A stretch of 64,000 bases of DNA from Cytophagaceae bacterium (GTDB lineage: Bacteria; Bacteroidota; Bacteroidia; Cytophagales; Flexibacteraceae). The notes beneath the pieces were generated by a model that was not told the DNA's origin, ran no database searches, and saw only the letters and a list, made by a program, of their open reading frames with translations. Below are positions 53,701 through 62,215 of the stretch, piece after piece (the first letter of the stretch is position 1; each line of letters starts with the position of its first letter). Made by a program: the position numbers and the translations under genes. The stretch is from the NCBI GenBank assembly GCA_947458545.1, contig CANGYH010000002.1, positions 186,001-250,000 of the forward strand. Direction: 5' to 3'.

Positions 53701-54969
53701 TCGTTTGGCGCGGTCACGGGCGTGGTACCTGCCGGTGCTACAACGGGCCCGCTCACCATCTCTGCCAAGGGCACGCGCACCATCACAAGCCAGTCGTACG
53801 TAATCACAGAGGGCCGCAACTTCTGTGCCCCTACCTACTCGGCCTGCCTGCCTACCAGCGGCATACGCCGTGTTCGGTTGGTAGGCAGCAACCTGCAGAC
53901 CACCACCACCTGTACAGATGCCTCTGGCCCCTCGTTCACGTTTTACCCCATGGCCGACAGTACCACCAGCACCGTTTTCCGCAGAGGCGTGTATCAGCTG
54001 CAGGTCTTCAGCCGCACCTCAGAGCGCGTAGGTGCCTGGATGGACTACAACCGCAACGGCGTCCTAGAAAGCACCGAGTTCATCATCGCCCAGCGCCAGC
54101 CCACGGCCACCACCCCTGGCCTGCTCACCGTGCGCATACCCGACACCCTCTCTACCGGAATGATCGGCTTCCGTATCATGTCCAAAACCGTCGTCAACTC
54201 CATCGATGCCTGTGGCACGGCTACCTCGGGCTCAGGCGTACACTTTACCCTCACGGTTGGCAACTGCCCGGCCGTGGCAGGCCCGGCCTCCGTAGCCGGA
54301 GACACCGTCTGCACAGGCAGCCAGGCCCAGCTTACGGCTACGGGCACGGGCACCTACGTCTGGTTTACCTCCCCCGCCGCAGGCCTCAACCTCGACACGG
54401 CTAGCACCTACACCGTCACGGTTAGCCGCGACACCACGTTCTACGTCGCCGCGCTAGAGGGTGTCTGCTTCAGCCCCCGCCAGCCGGTACAGGTGCGCGC
54501 CCTACCCCTGCCTGCCACTACGCTAACCATGGCCAACAACGTCATTTCCGTACCCGCGGCCTCGCAAGGCCCGGGCTTTACCTACCGCTGGTTCCGCAAC
54601 GGCATAGAGCTGACCGGCTTCTCAGCCGACACCCTGGCCCTGGCTGCCCTGCCCGATGCTACAGGCTCGTACACCGTTACCATTACCAGCCCCGACGGTT
54701 GCCAGGCCACCAGCGCGGCGCTCATCATCATGTCAACGGGCGCCCGATTGCGCACCACCATGGCGGTACAGCCCAACCCCAGCACGGGCGTCTTCACCGT
54801 ACAAAGGCTGCCCCAAGCTACCCCCGCCACCGTGCAAGACCTCACCGGCCGCACCGTTTGGCAGGGCACCCTCCAAACCGGCATCCGCCTGGATCTGGGC
54901 ACCCACAGCCGCGGCCTATACCTCCTCCAGGTAGCCGGCCAGCCCCCCGTCCGCCTGATGTTGCAATAG
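50785..54969 (+). CDS. Giant M43-type zinc metalloprotease, multidomain, T9SS cargo
   Basis: The 1394-residue protein has a signal peptide (LLRKAALAAACLGFGTFQAQA), an M43 (pappalysin-type) catalytic domain with HEIGHYLGLRH at 259-269 and the Met-turn region 'ENYMDYVDDGCYNIFSRDQ'. Then come a C-terminal part with 'STDCGATWDT' and 'LRFVVLNTGGNNLYLDNI', three IPT/TIG domains (about 656-735, 735-812 and 930-1010), a CUB domain (about 825-930, 'VVSPNYPGNYANNANITYRL'), a GEVED-type domain (about 1050-1160, 'VGAWMDYNRNGVLESTEF'), Ig-like segments and a type A T9SS domain (1323-1394, 'VQPNPSTGVFTVQRL'). It is a surface or secreted protease. The paralogue at 55860 has the same layout. Confidence 0.92.
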   Translation: MHTLLRKAALAAACLGFGTFQAQAQSANPPARCHTVEYMQELRQLYPDLESEADFERRIAQAVAEERARMASARTQDEVMYIPVVVHVIHQGQAIGTGANLSDRQILSQIKVLNDDFRRIRNSRGWNTDPRGADTRIEFVLARRDPNGLPTSGINRVAGTTLGLGAATSYSRTQLDQTIKPRTIWDATRYMNMWVANVTGLFGVAQFPLNASLGGLACTPTNSAANTDGITINTTSCGSIDDGPFNLNSATLYGRTATHEIGHYLGLRHIWGDANCGNDFCEDTPIHQTSNRGCPTHPKPNNCGTADEMFENYMDYVDDGCYNIFSRDQMIRMRAVLRTSPRRRELIASTGLIPPIANDAAISEILSPLRDFCSTTATGTVQVKNMGSTPLTSVKLWAQVNGGAAVSQDKTVNILPGTTGNVEFTNLNLQQGNNRVVYWVTDPNAQPDQFTGYDTLETNLLVTQGAALPTAQDFEGVNTPPTNWAINNPTLDCKTWRMASVATGPGGVRTVAAMFSFYQGTVNTRLKDELTTPLYNLAGDTSAYLIFNLAHARTSTGTSGSGTLRIDVSTDCGATWDTTSLYNKTGAALSTHTTTVSNTEWYPSNISQWRQERVNLRNYVGQTVRLRFVVLNTGGNNLYLDNITLARGTPAPPVITRLVPDSGSIGSTVTIFGRGLLSAQRARFNNTRTLFVTVLNDTTAQAIVPVGATTGRVRIFTLRDSATSAGNFTIIQPPTITSFTPGVGNVGTRVQLTGSGLRRVGKVYVNGTLSDSLSIASNNSLSFVVGDGATTGPIAIVTPSDSVLSTASFVVGDFVTVRNGADTICSGMVVSPNYPGNYANNANITYRLVAERGQEVELAITNFNTATGDQLQIYDGPTASSPLLVRLTGLIPGPPTVRSTAGVLTLRWTTSASGTTTGFVGTVRCVPAPAPQVFNMSPRQGPIGFTFGLLGTNMTGVDTVWFGSIPVTQLTRSFGAVTGVVPAGATTGPLTISAKGTRTITSQSYVITEGRNFCAPTYSACLPTSGIRRVRLVGSNLQTTTTCTDASGPSFTFYPMADSTTSTVFRRGVYQLQVFSRTSERVGAWMDYNRNGVLESTEFIIAQRQPTATTPGLLTVRIPDTLSTGMIGFRIMSKTVVNSIDACGTATSGSGVHFTLTVGNCPAVAGPASVAGDTVCTGSQAQLTATGTGTYVWFTSPAAGLNLDTASTYTVTVSRDTTFYVAALEGVCFSPRQPVQVRALPLPATTLTMANNVISVPAASQGPGFTYRWFRNGIELTGFSADTLALAALPDATGSYTVTITSPDGCQATSAALIIMSTGARLRTTMAVQPNPSTGVFTVQRLPQATPATVQDLTGRTVWQGTLQTGIRLDLGTHSRGLYLLQVAGQPPVRLMLQ

Positions 54970-54992
54970 CCCGGGCCTAGCCCCATAAACCC

Positions 54993-55022
54993 AAAGCCCC
55001 CGCCGTTAGGTGGGGGCTTTTT
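54993..55022 (+). terminator. Intrinsic terminator after the first M43 gene
   Basis: AAAGCCCCCGCC and GGTGGGGGCTTT pair around GTTA and are followed by TT. It lies 24 bases after the stop codon. Confidence 0.85.
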
Positions 55023-55121
55023 CGTGGAAAGAAGAGCTTAAGTTTCTAATAGAATAGAAGATTATTTTCATGTTCAATATAATATTCAAAACACGATATT
55101 CTAAAAATATATCAATTCCTT

Positions 55122-55153
55122 TTTGGTTGGTGTTTAATTATCCACTACTTTTG
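55122..55153 (+). promoter_or_regulatory. Promoter of the collagen-like lipoprotein gene
   Basis: TTTG (55122-55125), a 20-base spacer and TACTTTTG (55146-55153) form a near-perfect Bacteroidota promoter in an AT-rich stretch. The ATG is 19 bases after the -7 element. Confidence 0.8.
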
Positions 55154-55172
55154 TGTTGCGAAACACCAGCTT

Positions 55173-55682
55173 ATGAAACAGATTATTTATCTATTTACAT
55201 TGGCCTTAGCTCTAGTTAGCTGCAAGGGCCAAGATGGAAGAGATGGGCTTCCAGGGCCTCAAGGCCCCACCGGACAGCAAGGCCCAGCCGGTCCACAGGG
55301 CCCTGCTGGCCCTGCAGGATCAGCCATTGTTTCCCGCGTTTTTCCCACCAACAGTGCATCATGGAATGGCTCTCGCTACACCTTCCTGGTACCAGAGCTA
55401 ACGCAGGACGTTGTAAACAATGGTATGGCCTTAGTATATTTCCAAGCTGTTGACTCGCAAAACGCTTGGAGGGTTTTGCCTTTAATAGCTGGCCAGGGCA
55501 CTACATCCTTTTGGGTACGCGAGGGGGCTATTGATCTTACATACAGCAGAACCGACGGCCAGATTTCTAATCCAAACCAAGATTATGGCTACAGCACATT
55601 GGTTTGGAAGGTTGTAATCGTCAAACCTTCTGGCGTAGCCGCTGCCAAAAAGATGACCCCAACCCAGTTGTCAGAGTTATAA
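55173..55682 (+). CDS. Lipoprotein with collagen-like Gly-X-Y repeats
   Basis: The 169-residue protein has a lipoprotein signal (FTLALALVSC, lipid-anchored Cys at residue 17). Right after it comes a collagen-like run of ten Gly-x-y triplets at residues 22-50 ('GRDGLPGPQGPTGQQGPAGP'). The rest is a globular domain with alternating strands ('YTFLVPELTQDVVNNGMALVYF', 'TTSFWVREGAIDLTYSR') that I cannot assign to a family. It probably sits on a surface membrane. The gene is AT-richer than its neighbours, has its own promoter and terminator, and lies between the two giant metalloprotease genes. Confidence 0.85.
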   Translation: MKQIIYLFTLALALVSCKGQDGRDGLPGPQGPTGQQGPAGPQGPAGPAGSAIVSRVFPTNSASWNGSRYTFLVPELTQDVVNNGMALVYFQAVDSQNAWRVLPLIAGQGTTSFWVREGAIDLTYSRTDGQISNPNQDYGYSTLVWKVVIVKPSGVAAAKKMTPTQLSEL

Positions 55683-55716
55683 TACTCCACAGATATCAGG
55701 GCCATTTTGGCTAAAT

Positions 55717-55740
55717 AAGGGGGCGTTAGCCCCTTTTTTT
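55717..55740 (+). terminator. Intrinsic terminator after the lipoprotein gene
   Basis: AAGGGGGC and GCCCCTT pair around GTTA and are followed by seven T. It lies 35 bases after the stop codon. Confidence 0.8.
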
Positions 55741-55844
55741 ATTGGGTGGTGCCAGCTTACTTAACTCCCTGCTCCACCCCCTTTGTATTTTTATATCATT
55801 AAGACGTGCGGCTAAACAATATCAATAGCCTCTTGCGCCCCTAA

Positions 55845-55852
55845 TACCTTTG
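55845..55852 (+). promoter_or_regulatory. -7 element of the second M43 gene, adjacent to the ATG
   Basis: TACCTTTG matches TAnnTTTG and ends only 7 bases before the ATG at 55860, so the message should have almost no 5' leader. A TTG lies at 55833-55835, too close to be the -33 box. Confidence 0.5.
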
Positions 55853-55859
55853 AATCAAC

Positions 55860-58800
55860 ATGCGCGGCAAAGAATTCTTCCTAATCCTCGTAACAATCAG
55901 CCTAGTGGATTTCTGTACATGTTGGGGGCAAATCCGCTGCCGCACCGCAGAGTATGAGCAAAACCTCCGCGCACAGCCGGGCATAGAGTCCGTAGCCGCT
56001 TTTGAGCAAAGCCTGGCCCAAACCTTGGCCCGCCAGCGCACCGAAGCCAACGCCCGCGCCGGGCAGCCAGTGTACCGCATTCCAGTCGTGGTGCACATCG
56101 TCCACCGGGGCGAGCCCGTCGGTGTCCGTACCAACCTACCCGATGCCCAGGTACATGCGCAAATCGCCGTCCTCAACCAAGACTTCCGCCGCGCCGCAAA
56201 CTCCCGAGGCTATAGTACAGACCCCCGCAGCGCAGATCCCGGCATCGAGTTCATTCTGGCCCGCAGAGACCCCGCTGGCAATCCAACAGACGGCATCCGA
56301 CGCATAGCCGCCGCCGCCCTGGGCATCACCGACACCATCCTGACCGAGGCTCAGGTCGAGGCCGGCATCAAGCCCAACTCCATCTGGGACGCCACCCGCT
56401 ACCTCAACATCTGGGTGCTTCCCCTCAAAGACGCTGCCTCTGGAGCCGTTATTCTGGGTTATGCGCAGCCGCCCATCCTCTCGGGCCTGGGGGGCTTTGC
56501 CTGCCGCGAGCCCGGCCGATCCGCCGCCAATACAGATGGAATCGTCGTAAACTACAAAGCATTTGGCACGCAAGACGCTGCTCCCTGGCCCCTCATCGCC
56601 AACGCCGAGTACGGCCGCACCGCCACCCACGAGGTAGGCCACTGGCTAGGCCTGCGCCACATCTGGGGCGACGACTTCTGCGGCACAGACTACACCGAAG
56701 ACACCCCCGTCCACCACCAGCCCAACCAAGGCTGCCCCACCCATCCGCGCCCCAATAGCTGCGGCACGCCCGACGAGCTCTTCGAAAACTACATGGACTA
56801 TACCGCCGATGCCTGCATGCAGCTCTTCACCCAAGAGCAGGCCCTTCGGATGCGCGCCGTCCTCACCACCGCCCCCCGCCGCCGAGACCTGCTCACCTCG
56901 CCCGCACTCACCGCACCCGCCCCGGCAGACCTGGCCTTGGTCCAATGGTTTACCCCACTGGCCCACCATTGCAGGTTTAGCTACTCGGCGCTGGTAGTGG
57001 TGCGCAATGCCGGTACGGCCGCCATCAACGGCTACACCCTCCAATTGCGGTCAGGCATCTCAGCACCAGTCAGCGCCACGCAAGCCCTCACCGCACCCCT
57101 GCCGCCCGGCGGGGTAGATACGATTGTCATCGGGCCCATAATCCTGGACCTGGGCCAGCAGATCGTCACCTGCACCGTGCTCGCCGTAGATGGCCAGCCC
57201 GACACCGCAACGGCCAACAACAATCTGGCCACCACCGTCTGGGTAGATACAGGCCTGCCGCTGCCCCTGGCTCAGAGCTTTGAAGATGGAGACACCTGGC
57301 CCGACCGCTGGCAAGCCACTAACCCCAATGCAGACTGTTGGCAATGGCGACGCCACAGTGTACCAGCCGGGCCCTACGGCACCCCTACCATGGCCGCACG
57401 CATGGCCCTTTACCAAAACACTGCACCATCCACCTTCCGCGACGAACTCTACACACCCATCCTTAACCTGGCCGGGCCAGATACCTCCGCCTACCTCAGC
57501 TTCTATCTCGCGCATGCCCGGCTCACGGCCACATCAGCCGCACGTCTGCTTATAGAGGTATCTACAGACTGCGGGCTTACCTGGGAACCCACCACCATCT
57601 ACGACAAGCGCGGGAGCGCCCTCGTTACAGCCCCAGCTCCCGTCTCGCAAGACTATTACCCCAGCCAAGCCTCACACTGGCGGCGCGAGGTCGTAAACCT
57701 CCGTCCTTGGATTGGCCAAACCATCCGCCTGCGCTTTGTTGCCCTAAACACCGGTGGCAACAACCTCTTTCTAGACGATTTCTTGCTCTCGCGCACACCA
57801 CGCGTCCCAACGCCAACTATTAGCAGTTTCGAGCCAGACTCGGGCGCTCCTGGTGCCCTCGTTCGCCTCCGAGGTACTGGGTTGGCGGCTACCGGTGCCA
57901 TAACTTTTGGCGGCCAGCCCGCCCAAGCCTGGCAGAGTAATACCGATACCGCCCTTGCCACCACCGTACCCGTCGGCGCTGTTACCGGAGCCATCCGGGT
58001 ACTTACGCCAGGGGGCGAGGGTGCCACAACCAGCCCCTTCCGTGTCCTGCAAAAGCCCATCATTACCCAGTTTGCCCCCACCGTTGGGCCTCCTGGTCAA
58101 GCGGTTACGCTCACGGGTCTTCATTTCTGGCGCGTCCGCCGGGCCTACGTCAACGGCACCCGGGCAGCCATCCGGCGGCAATCGGCCACAGAGTTACAAA
58201 TCGTCGTACCCGCAGGCGCCACGAGCGGAAAGCTGGCCCTGGTTACACCCACAGACTCTGTCTGGTCTCAGCAAGACTTTGAGGTCTCTACAGACGTCGT
58301 CCTCTACAGCGGAGCCGATACCCTATGCGGGGTCAATCTCCGCTCTCCGGGCTACCCTGCCAGCTACGGCCCCAACCTTGCCACTAGCATGACCCTGCTC
58401 GCCCCGGCCGAGCGGCAGACAATCCTCCAGTTCACAGACTTCGACACCGAGTCTCCCTTCGACGTCCTAAGGATATACGACGGTACCCGCGCCGCGGGTA
58501 GCCCCTTGCTGGCCACACTTGAGGGCAGGCCCGCCACCCTGCCCACCTTTACCTCCACCCGCGGCGGCCTCACCCTCGTCTTCACCACAGACAACAGCAC
58601 CAGCGGCCGGGGCTTCCGTGCCCAGGTAGGCTGCACGGCCCTGCCACCACCCGCCATCGGCACCTTTTCTCCCCGCCAGGGCCCGGTAGGGCACACCTTT
58701 GGCCTCACGGGCCTCAACCTCCACCGGGTAGATACTGTCTGGTTTGGCCGAATCCCCGTCACGGCCTTCACCCGTACACCCACCAGCCTTTCGGGCCTGG

Positions 58801-60032
58801 TACCCCCAGGGGCCATCAGTACCCCCCTCGTCCTATCAGCCCCCACCGGCCGAGACACCACCGCCCAGCCCTACATCGTCACAGACGGGCCCGCTTATTG
58901 TCCGCCTCGCTACAACAATTGCTTCCCCGGCCAGGGGCTGCGCACCATCAGGCTAGAGGGCACCGGCTTGCGCCTCAACCTGCCCTGTACCGATGCCAGC
59001 GGCCCCGCCTACACCATTTGGCCTACCACAGACTCTAGCTCTGGCGTATTGCGTGCAGGCGGGCTGCAAATCCTGCACGTTGGGGTGGCCCCGGGCCAAC
59101 AGGTGGGGGCTTGGCTAGACATCAACCGCAACGGCATCTTCGAGCCCACCGAGCACCTGCCCGAGCGTACCCCCGCCACGCCTGCCGGCCCTGCCACCAT
59201 CCTGATGCAAGTACCCGCCGGCCTGGCCCAGGGGCCCTTGGCCATGCGCGTACGCAGCCGTGTCTCTGTGGCTGGTGCCGATGCATGCACCGGCTCCTCC
59301 ACAGGCTCTGCGGCAGATTTTACGTTGCAGGTGTTGCCCTGCGCCCCAGTCGCCCCGCCCGTCGTCTTGCGCCCAGACACCCTCTGTTTGGGCGACACTG
59401 CCCGCCTGCAGGCGCAAGGGCAGGGGGTACCCACCTGGTTCGAGGGGCCTACGGGCAACGGCCTGCTGGATACCGGCCAGACCTTCCGCCCCGTCCCCAC
59501 AAGCACTACCGTTTTTTACGTGGCCATGCTGAGCGGCAGTTGCCTAAGCCCCCGCCTGCCCATAGAGGCCCGTGTCTCGCCCCAGCCTCAGGCAGACTTT
59601 ACCGCCTCGGGTGCGCAATTGCGTGTAGCACCCCAATCGCTGGGCCCAGGCCATACCTTCCAGTGGCTGTTAGACGGCCAACCTATTCCCTTCGCCAACA
59701 GCCTCACGCACCTCGTGCTCCAACAGGGCAGCTATAGCCTCAGGGTCACCAATGCCGACGGCTGCACGGCCGTTAGCCCGAGCCAGCGCATTGCCGTTAC
59801 GGCAGGCAGCCGTTCGGCAGCGGGTAGCTTCTCCGTGCGTCCTAATCCAACCCAGGGCCTGCTTTGGGTAGAAGGCCTGCCGCCAAGCACCCCCATACGC
59901 CTCCTAAACGAGCTAGGGCAGGTTCTTTGGCAAGGCACCCCTGAGGGTACGATATCGCTGGCGGGCCTGCCTGCCGGGCTATATATGTTGCAGGCAACAG
60001 GCCACCGGCCGGTGCGGGTTTCTAAGCAATAA
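55860..60032 (+). CDS. Giant M43-type zinc metalloprotease, paralogue of the 50785 gene
   Basis: The 1390-residue protein is collinear with its neighbour: signal peptide (FFLILVTISLVDFCTCW), M43 domain with HEVGHWLGLRH at 257-267 and 'ENYMDYTADACMQLFTQEQ', 'STDCGLTWEP', 'LRFVALNTGGNNLFLDDF', three IPT/TIG domains (about 650-730, 732-812 and 930-1010), CUB (about 822-928, 'RSPGYPASYGPNLATSMTLL'), GEVED (about 1050-1160, 'VGAWLDINRNGIFEPTEH') and a T9SS type A tail (about 1322-1390, 'VRPNPTQGLLWVEGL'). The pair arose by duplication with later divergence. Different tails and loops suggest different substrates. It is probably exported by T9SS and processed by PorU. Confidence 0.92.
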   Translation: MRGKEFFLILVTISLVDFCTCWGQIRCRTAEYEQNLRAQPGIESVAAFEQSLAQTLARQRTEANARAGQPVYRIPVVVHIVHRGEPVGVRTNLPDAQVHAQIAVLNQDFRRAANSRGYSTDPRSADPGIEFILARRDPAGNPTDGIRRIAAAALGITDTILTEAQVEAGIKPNSIWDATRYLNIWVLPLKDAASGAVILGYAQPPILSGLGGFACREPGRSAANTDGIVVNYKAFGTQDAAPWPLIANAEYGRTATHEVGHWLGLRHIWGDDFCGTDYTEDTPVHHQPNQGCPTHPRPNSCGTPDELFENYMDYTADACMQLFTQEQALRMRAVLTTAPRRRDLLTSPALTAPAPADLALVQWFTPLAHHCRFSYSALVVVRNAGTAAINGYTLQLRSGISAPVSATQALTAPLPPGGVDTIVIGPIILDLGQQIVTCTVLAVDGQPDTATANNNLATTVWVDTGLPLPLAQSFEDGDTWPDRWQATNPNADCWQWRRHSVPAGPYGTPTMAARMALYQNTAPSTFRDELYTPILNLAGPDTSAYLSFYLAHARLTATSAARLLIEVSTDCGLTWEPTTIYDKRGSALVTAPAPVSQDYYPSQASHWRREVVNLRPWIGQTIRLRFVALNTGGNNLFLDDFLLSRTPRVPTPTISSFEPDSGAPGALVRLRGTGLAATGAITFGGQPAQAWQSNTDTALATTVPVGAVTGAIRVLTPGGEGATTSPFRVLQKPIITQFAPTVGPPGQAVTLTGLHFWRVRRAYVNGTRAAIRRQSATELQIVVPAGATSGKLALVTPTDSVWSQQDFEVSTDVVLYSGADTLCGVNLRSPGYPASYGPNLATSMTLLAPAERQTILQFTDFDTESPFDVLRIYDGTRAAGSPLLATLEGRPATLPTFTSTRGGLTLVFTTDNSTSGRGFRAQVGCTALPPPAIGTFSPRQGPVGHTFGLTGLNLHRVDTVWFGRIPVTAFTRTPTSLSGLVPPGAISTPLVLSAPTGRDTTAQPYIVTDGPAYCPPRYNNCFPGQGLRTIRLEGTGLRLNLPCTDASGPAYTIWPTTDSSSGVLRAGGLQILHVGVAPGQQVGAWLDINRNGIFEPTEHLPERTPATPAGPATILMQVPAGLAQGPLAMRVRSRVSVAGADACTGSSTGSAADFTLQVLPCAPVAPPVVLRPDTLCLGDTARLQAQGQGVPTWFEGPTGNGLLDTGQTFRPVPTSTTVFYVAMLSGSCLSPRLPIEARVSPQPQADFTASGAQLRVAPQSLGPGHTFQWLLDGQPIPFANSLTHLVLQQGSYSLRVTNADGCTAVSPSQRIAVTAGSRSAAGSFSVRPNPTQGLLWVEGLPPSTPIRLLNELGQVLWQGTPEGTISLAGLPAGLYMLQATGHRPVRVSKQ

Positions 60033-60074
60033 AAAAAAACGCTGACGCAAAGGCGCTGCCCAAGCCGTAGCGTT
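60031..60074 (-). terminator. Intrinsic terminator of the TPM operon (minus strand)
   Basis: On the minus strand AACGCT (60074-60069) and AGCGTT (60043-60038) pair over an inner structured loop, followed by a run of nine T. The run of A just after the plus-strand stop codon is this T-run. Confidence 0.55.
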
Positions 60075-60083
60075 CGGCGGGCC

Positions 60084-60884
60084 TTACCAGTCTCCGCTGG
60101 CACCGCCGCCCCCAAAGCTGCCACCCCCAAATCCGCCGAAGCTGCCGCCTCCGCCACCCCCGCCAAAGCCGCCGCCACCGCCAAAACTGCCCGGAAAGAA
60201 GATCGGCGGCATAAACCCACCCCGGCTGCGGTTGCGCCCTCCACCAATGGTGGTACCCCCGCCGCCCCGGCCAAAACGGCTCAGCAGCACAACGGCCACA
60301 ACGATGATGAGAAGAATCGTAAACCAGCTTGGTCGGCCTTTTTGGCCCCTTTGTGCCTCCTGTGGGTCGGCCTGGTACGCGCCCGCCAGCGCACGGATGA
60401 TGTTGTCTGTGGCTGCGTCAATCCCTGCATAGTATTGGCCCGCCTTAAAGGCAGGCCGCAGGTCGCCGTCAATGATGCGGGCCGCCACCACGTCGGGCAG
60501 GCGCTCTTCCAGCCCATAGCCCGTTTGTATAGTCATCTTACGGTCTTGCAGCGCAATCAGCAGAAGCAAACCGTTGTCCTTCCCTTTCTGGCCTATGCCC
60601 CACTTAAGCGCAAGCTCAACGGCATATTGCTCAACCGCATAACCCTCCAAGCTCTGCACCGTCACCACAGCCAGTTGCGTAGAGGTGCTGTCGCCATACG
60701 CCACCAGCTTTTGCTCCAGCGCGGCTGCCTCGTCGGGTGCCAGCATGGCGGCCAGGTCGTTCACCAGCCGGGGCGGGTTGGGCTTGTCCGGAATCTGGGC
60801 CCAAGCCTGGCCTACCGCCAGCAGTGCCGCCAGGTAAAGCCATAACCAGCCCGGTGCCAAAATGCGCCCAGGCTGCCGCGTCAT
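60084..60884 (-). CDS. TPM domain protein with glycine-rich tail
   Basis: The 266-residue protein has a signal peptide (LWLYLAALLAVGQAWA) and a TPM (YgcG/DUF477) domain at about residues 30-175: 'LVNDLAAMLAPDEAAALEQKL', 'TQLAVVTVQSLEGYAVEQYA', 'GIGQKGKDNGLLLLIALQDRK' and 'IQTGYGLEERLPDVVAARI'. A membrane segment (FTILLIIVVAVVLLSRF) and a Gly/Phe/Ser-rich tail ('GSFGGFGGGSFGGGG') follow. It is typical of the LemA-TPM clusters of Bacteroidota. It starts 10 bases after the preceding TPM gene on the same strand. The frame is open further up, but 60884 gives the signal peptide. Confidence 0.9.
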   Translation of the reverse strand: MTRQPGRILAPGWLWLYLAALLAVGQAWAQIPDKPNPPRLVNDLAAMLAPDEAAALEQKLVAYGDSTSTQLAVVTVQSLEGYAVEQYAVELALKWGIGQKGKDNGLLLLIALQDRKMTIQTGYGLEERLPDVVAARIIDGDLRPAFKAGQYYAGIDAATDNIIRALAGAYQADPQEAQRGQKGRPSWFTILLIIVVAVVLLSRFGRGGGGTTIGGGRNRSRGGFMPPIFFPGSFGGGGGFGGGGGGGSFGGFGGGSFGGGGASGDW

Positions 60885-60894
60885 AAAGAGATTG

Positions 60895-61416
60895 TTAACC
60901 AAAGCTGATGTCGTCCGAAAGTTCGTTGTTGTCGCCTGCCCGCACCGGAAAAGCCTGGGCCAAATGCTGCCCTGCCTTAGCAATACCTTCTGCCAGCCCG
61001 TCCACAAAGCGCCCTTGCCTGAACTTTACCTGCATCCCCACCTTTATCTCATCCCAGAAACCCTCCGTCACCGCCGCATGGATGCCCGCATCGCCTACGA
61101 TGGCAAAGCGCCGATCCTCGTAGGCTAGGTAAAACAGCACGCCGTTGCGCAGTTCCGTCTGGTGCATACCCAGCTTCTCAAACATCTGCGTAGCCCGCGC
61201 CAGCACATCGCCGCTGCATTTAGGCTCGATATGAACCTTGATTTCGCCGCTGGTCTCCGCCTCGGCCCGCTCAATCGCAGCGCGGATGGCGTCCCTATCC
61301 TCGGCACTGAAAAACGCAGAAGAGCCTATGGTAGCAAGTGTCGGAAGCATGAGCATAGTCAGGAAAAAAGGTGGTAATACAACACTAGCGAAGTTAAGCC
61401 CAAACCGAGTGGCCAT
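60895..61416 (-). CDS. TPM domain protein, short form
   Basis: The 173-residue protein carries a TPM domain: 'FFSAEDRDAIRAAIERAEAE', 'TSGEIKVHIEPKCSGDVL', 'RNGVLFYLAYEDRRFAIVGD', 'GFWDEIKVGMQVKFRQGRFV'. The N-terminus (LPPFFLTMLMLPTLATIG) may be a signal or membrane anchor. A second ATG (61356) would remove the first 20 residues, giving the cytosolic form usual for this subfamily. It lies between lemA and the longer TPM gene on one strand, and the three probably form one operon. Confidence 0.85.
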   Translation of the reverse strand: MATRFGLNFASVVLPPFFLTMLMLPTLATIGSSAFFSAEDRDAIRAAIERAEAETSGEIKVHIEPKCSGDVLARATQMFEKLGMHQTELRNGVLFYLAYEDRRFAIVGDAGIHAAVTEGFWDEIKVGMQVKFRQGRFVDGLAEGIAKAGQHLAQAFPVRAGDNNELSDDISFG

Positions 61417-61513
61417 CGCCTGCGCCAGTGTTTAAGATTTTGCTACAGCAGGCAGGCTGGGCGCCCCAGGGGCCAAAAAGCCGCCCAGAGCGCCTGCCTT
61501 TCAGCGGGGCTGC

Positions 61514-62092
61514 TTAAAACTTCACCTCCGGCACGTTCTCCGTCCCGGCTTTGGCGGCAAAGTAAGCCCGCTTGGTAAAGCCGAACATGCCCGCCGTCAC
61601 TTTGTTAGGAAACGTCTGTATCGTCGTGTTGTAAGCCTGCACCGTCTGGTTAAACTTCATCCGCTCCACAGTAATGCGGTTCTCTGTGCCAGAGAGCTCG
61701 GCTGTCAAATCCCGAAAGCCCTGGTTCGCCTTCAGGTTCGGATAATTTTCCGACACCACCAGCAGGCGGCTCAGCGTGCTGCCTACCCGGTCTTGCGCGG
61801 CCTGAAATTTGGCCAGGTTCTCTTCCGTAAGATTCTCGGCGTTCAGCGTAACCTTGGTGGCGTTGGCCCGGGCGTTTATCACGTCCGTCAGCGTCTTTTG
61901 TTCAAAGGCGGCCTCGCCTTTTACCGTGTTCACCAGGTTAGGGATCAAATCAGCCCGGCGTTGATATACGTTTTGCACCTGGCCCCAGGCCTGGTCTACG
62001 GCCTCGCGCTTTTCAACCATGCTGTTGTAGCCACAGCTAGACAGTATCAGGGGCAAGGCAAGCACCAAAAAGGTGCGGAAAATGCTTTTCAT
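61514..62092 (-). CDS. lemA: LemA family lipoprotein
   Basis: The 192-residue protein has a lipoprotein signal (TFLVLALPLILSSC, Cys at residue 20) and the LemA helical core: 'YNSMVEKREAVDQAWGQVQN', 'VYQRRADLIPNLVNTVKGEA', 'LSRLLVVSENYPNLKANQGF' and 'GTENRITVERMKFNQTVQAYN'. LemA proteins are membrane-bound four-helix proteins of unclear function, often next to TPM-domain genes, as here. The longer frame to 62164 is rejected because the lipobox would then be internal. Confidence 0.93.
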   Translation of the reverse strand: MKSIFRTFLVLALPLILSSCGYNSMVEKREAVDQAWGQVQNVYQRRADLIPNLVNTVKGEAAFEQKTLTDVINARANATKVTLNAENLTEENLAKFQAAQDRVGSTLSRLLVVSENYPNLKANQGFRDLTAELSGTENRITVERMKFNQTVQAYNTTIQTFPNKVTAGMFGFTKRAYFAAKAGTENVPEVKF

Positions 62093-62215
62093 GAAGCGAT
62101 TGTAGGTAATAGAAGCGTTGTCGCCCATCTGGCTCTGGCCCGCAAAGGCCTGGCCCGCAGGCAATACACCCTTTGCAAAATACGGGCCAGAGCCTAACCC
62201 TGTTACTTTGGCAGC

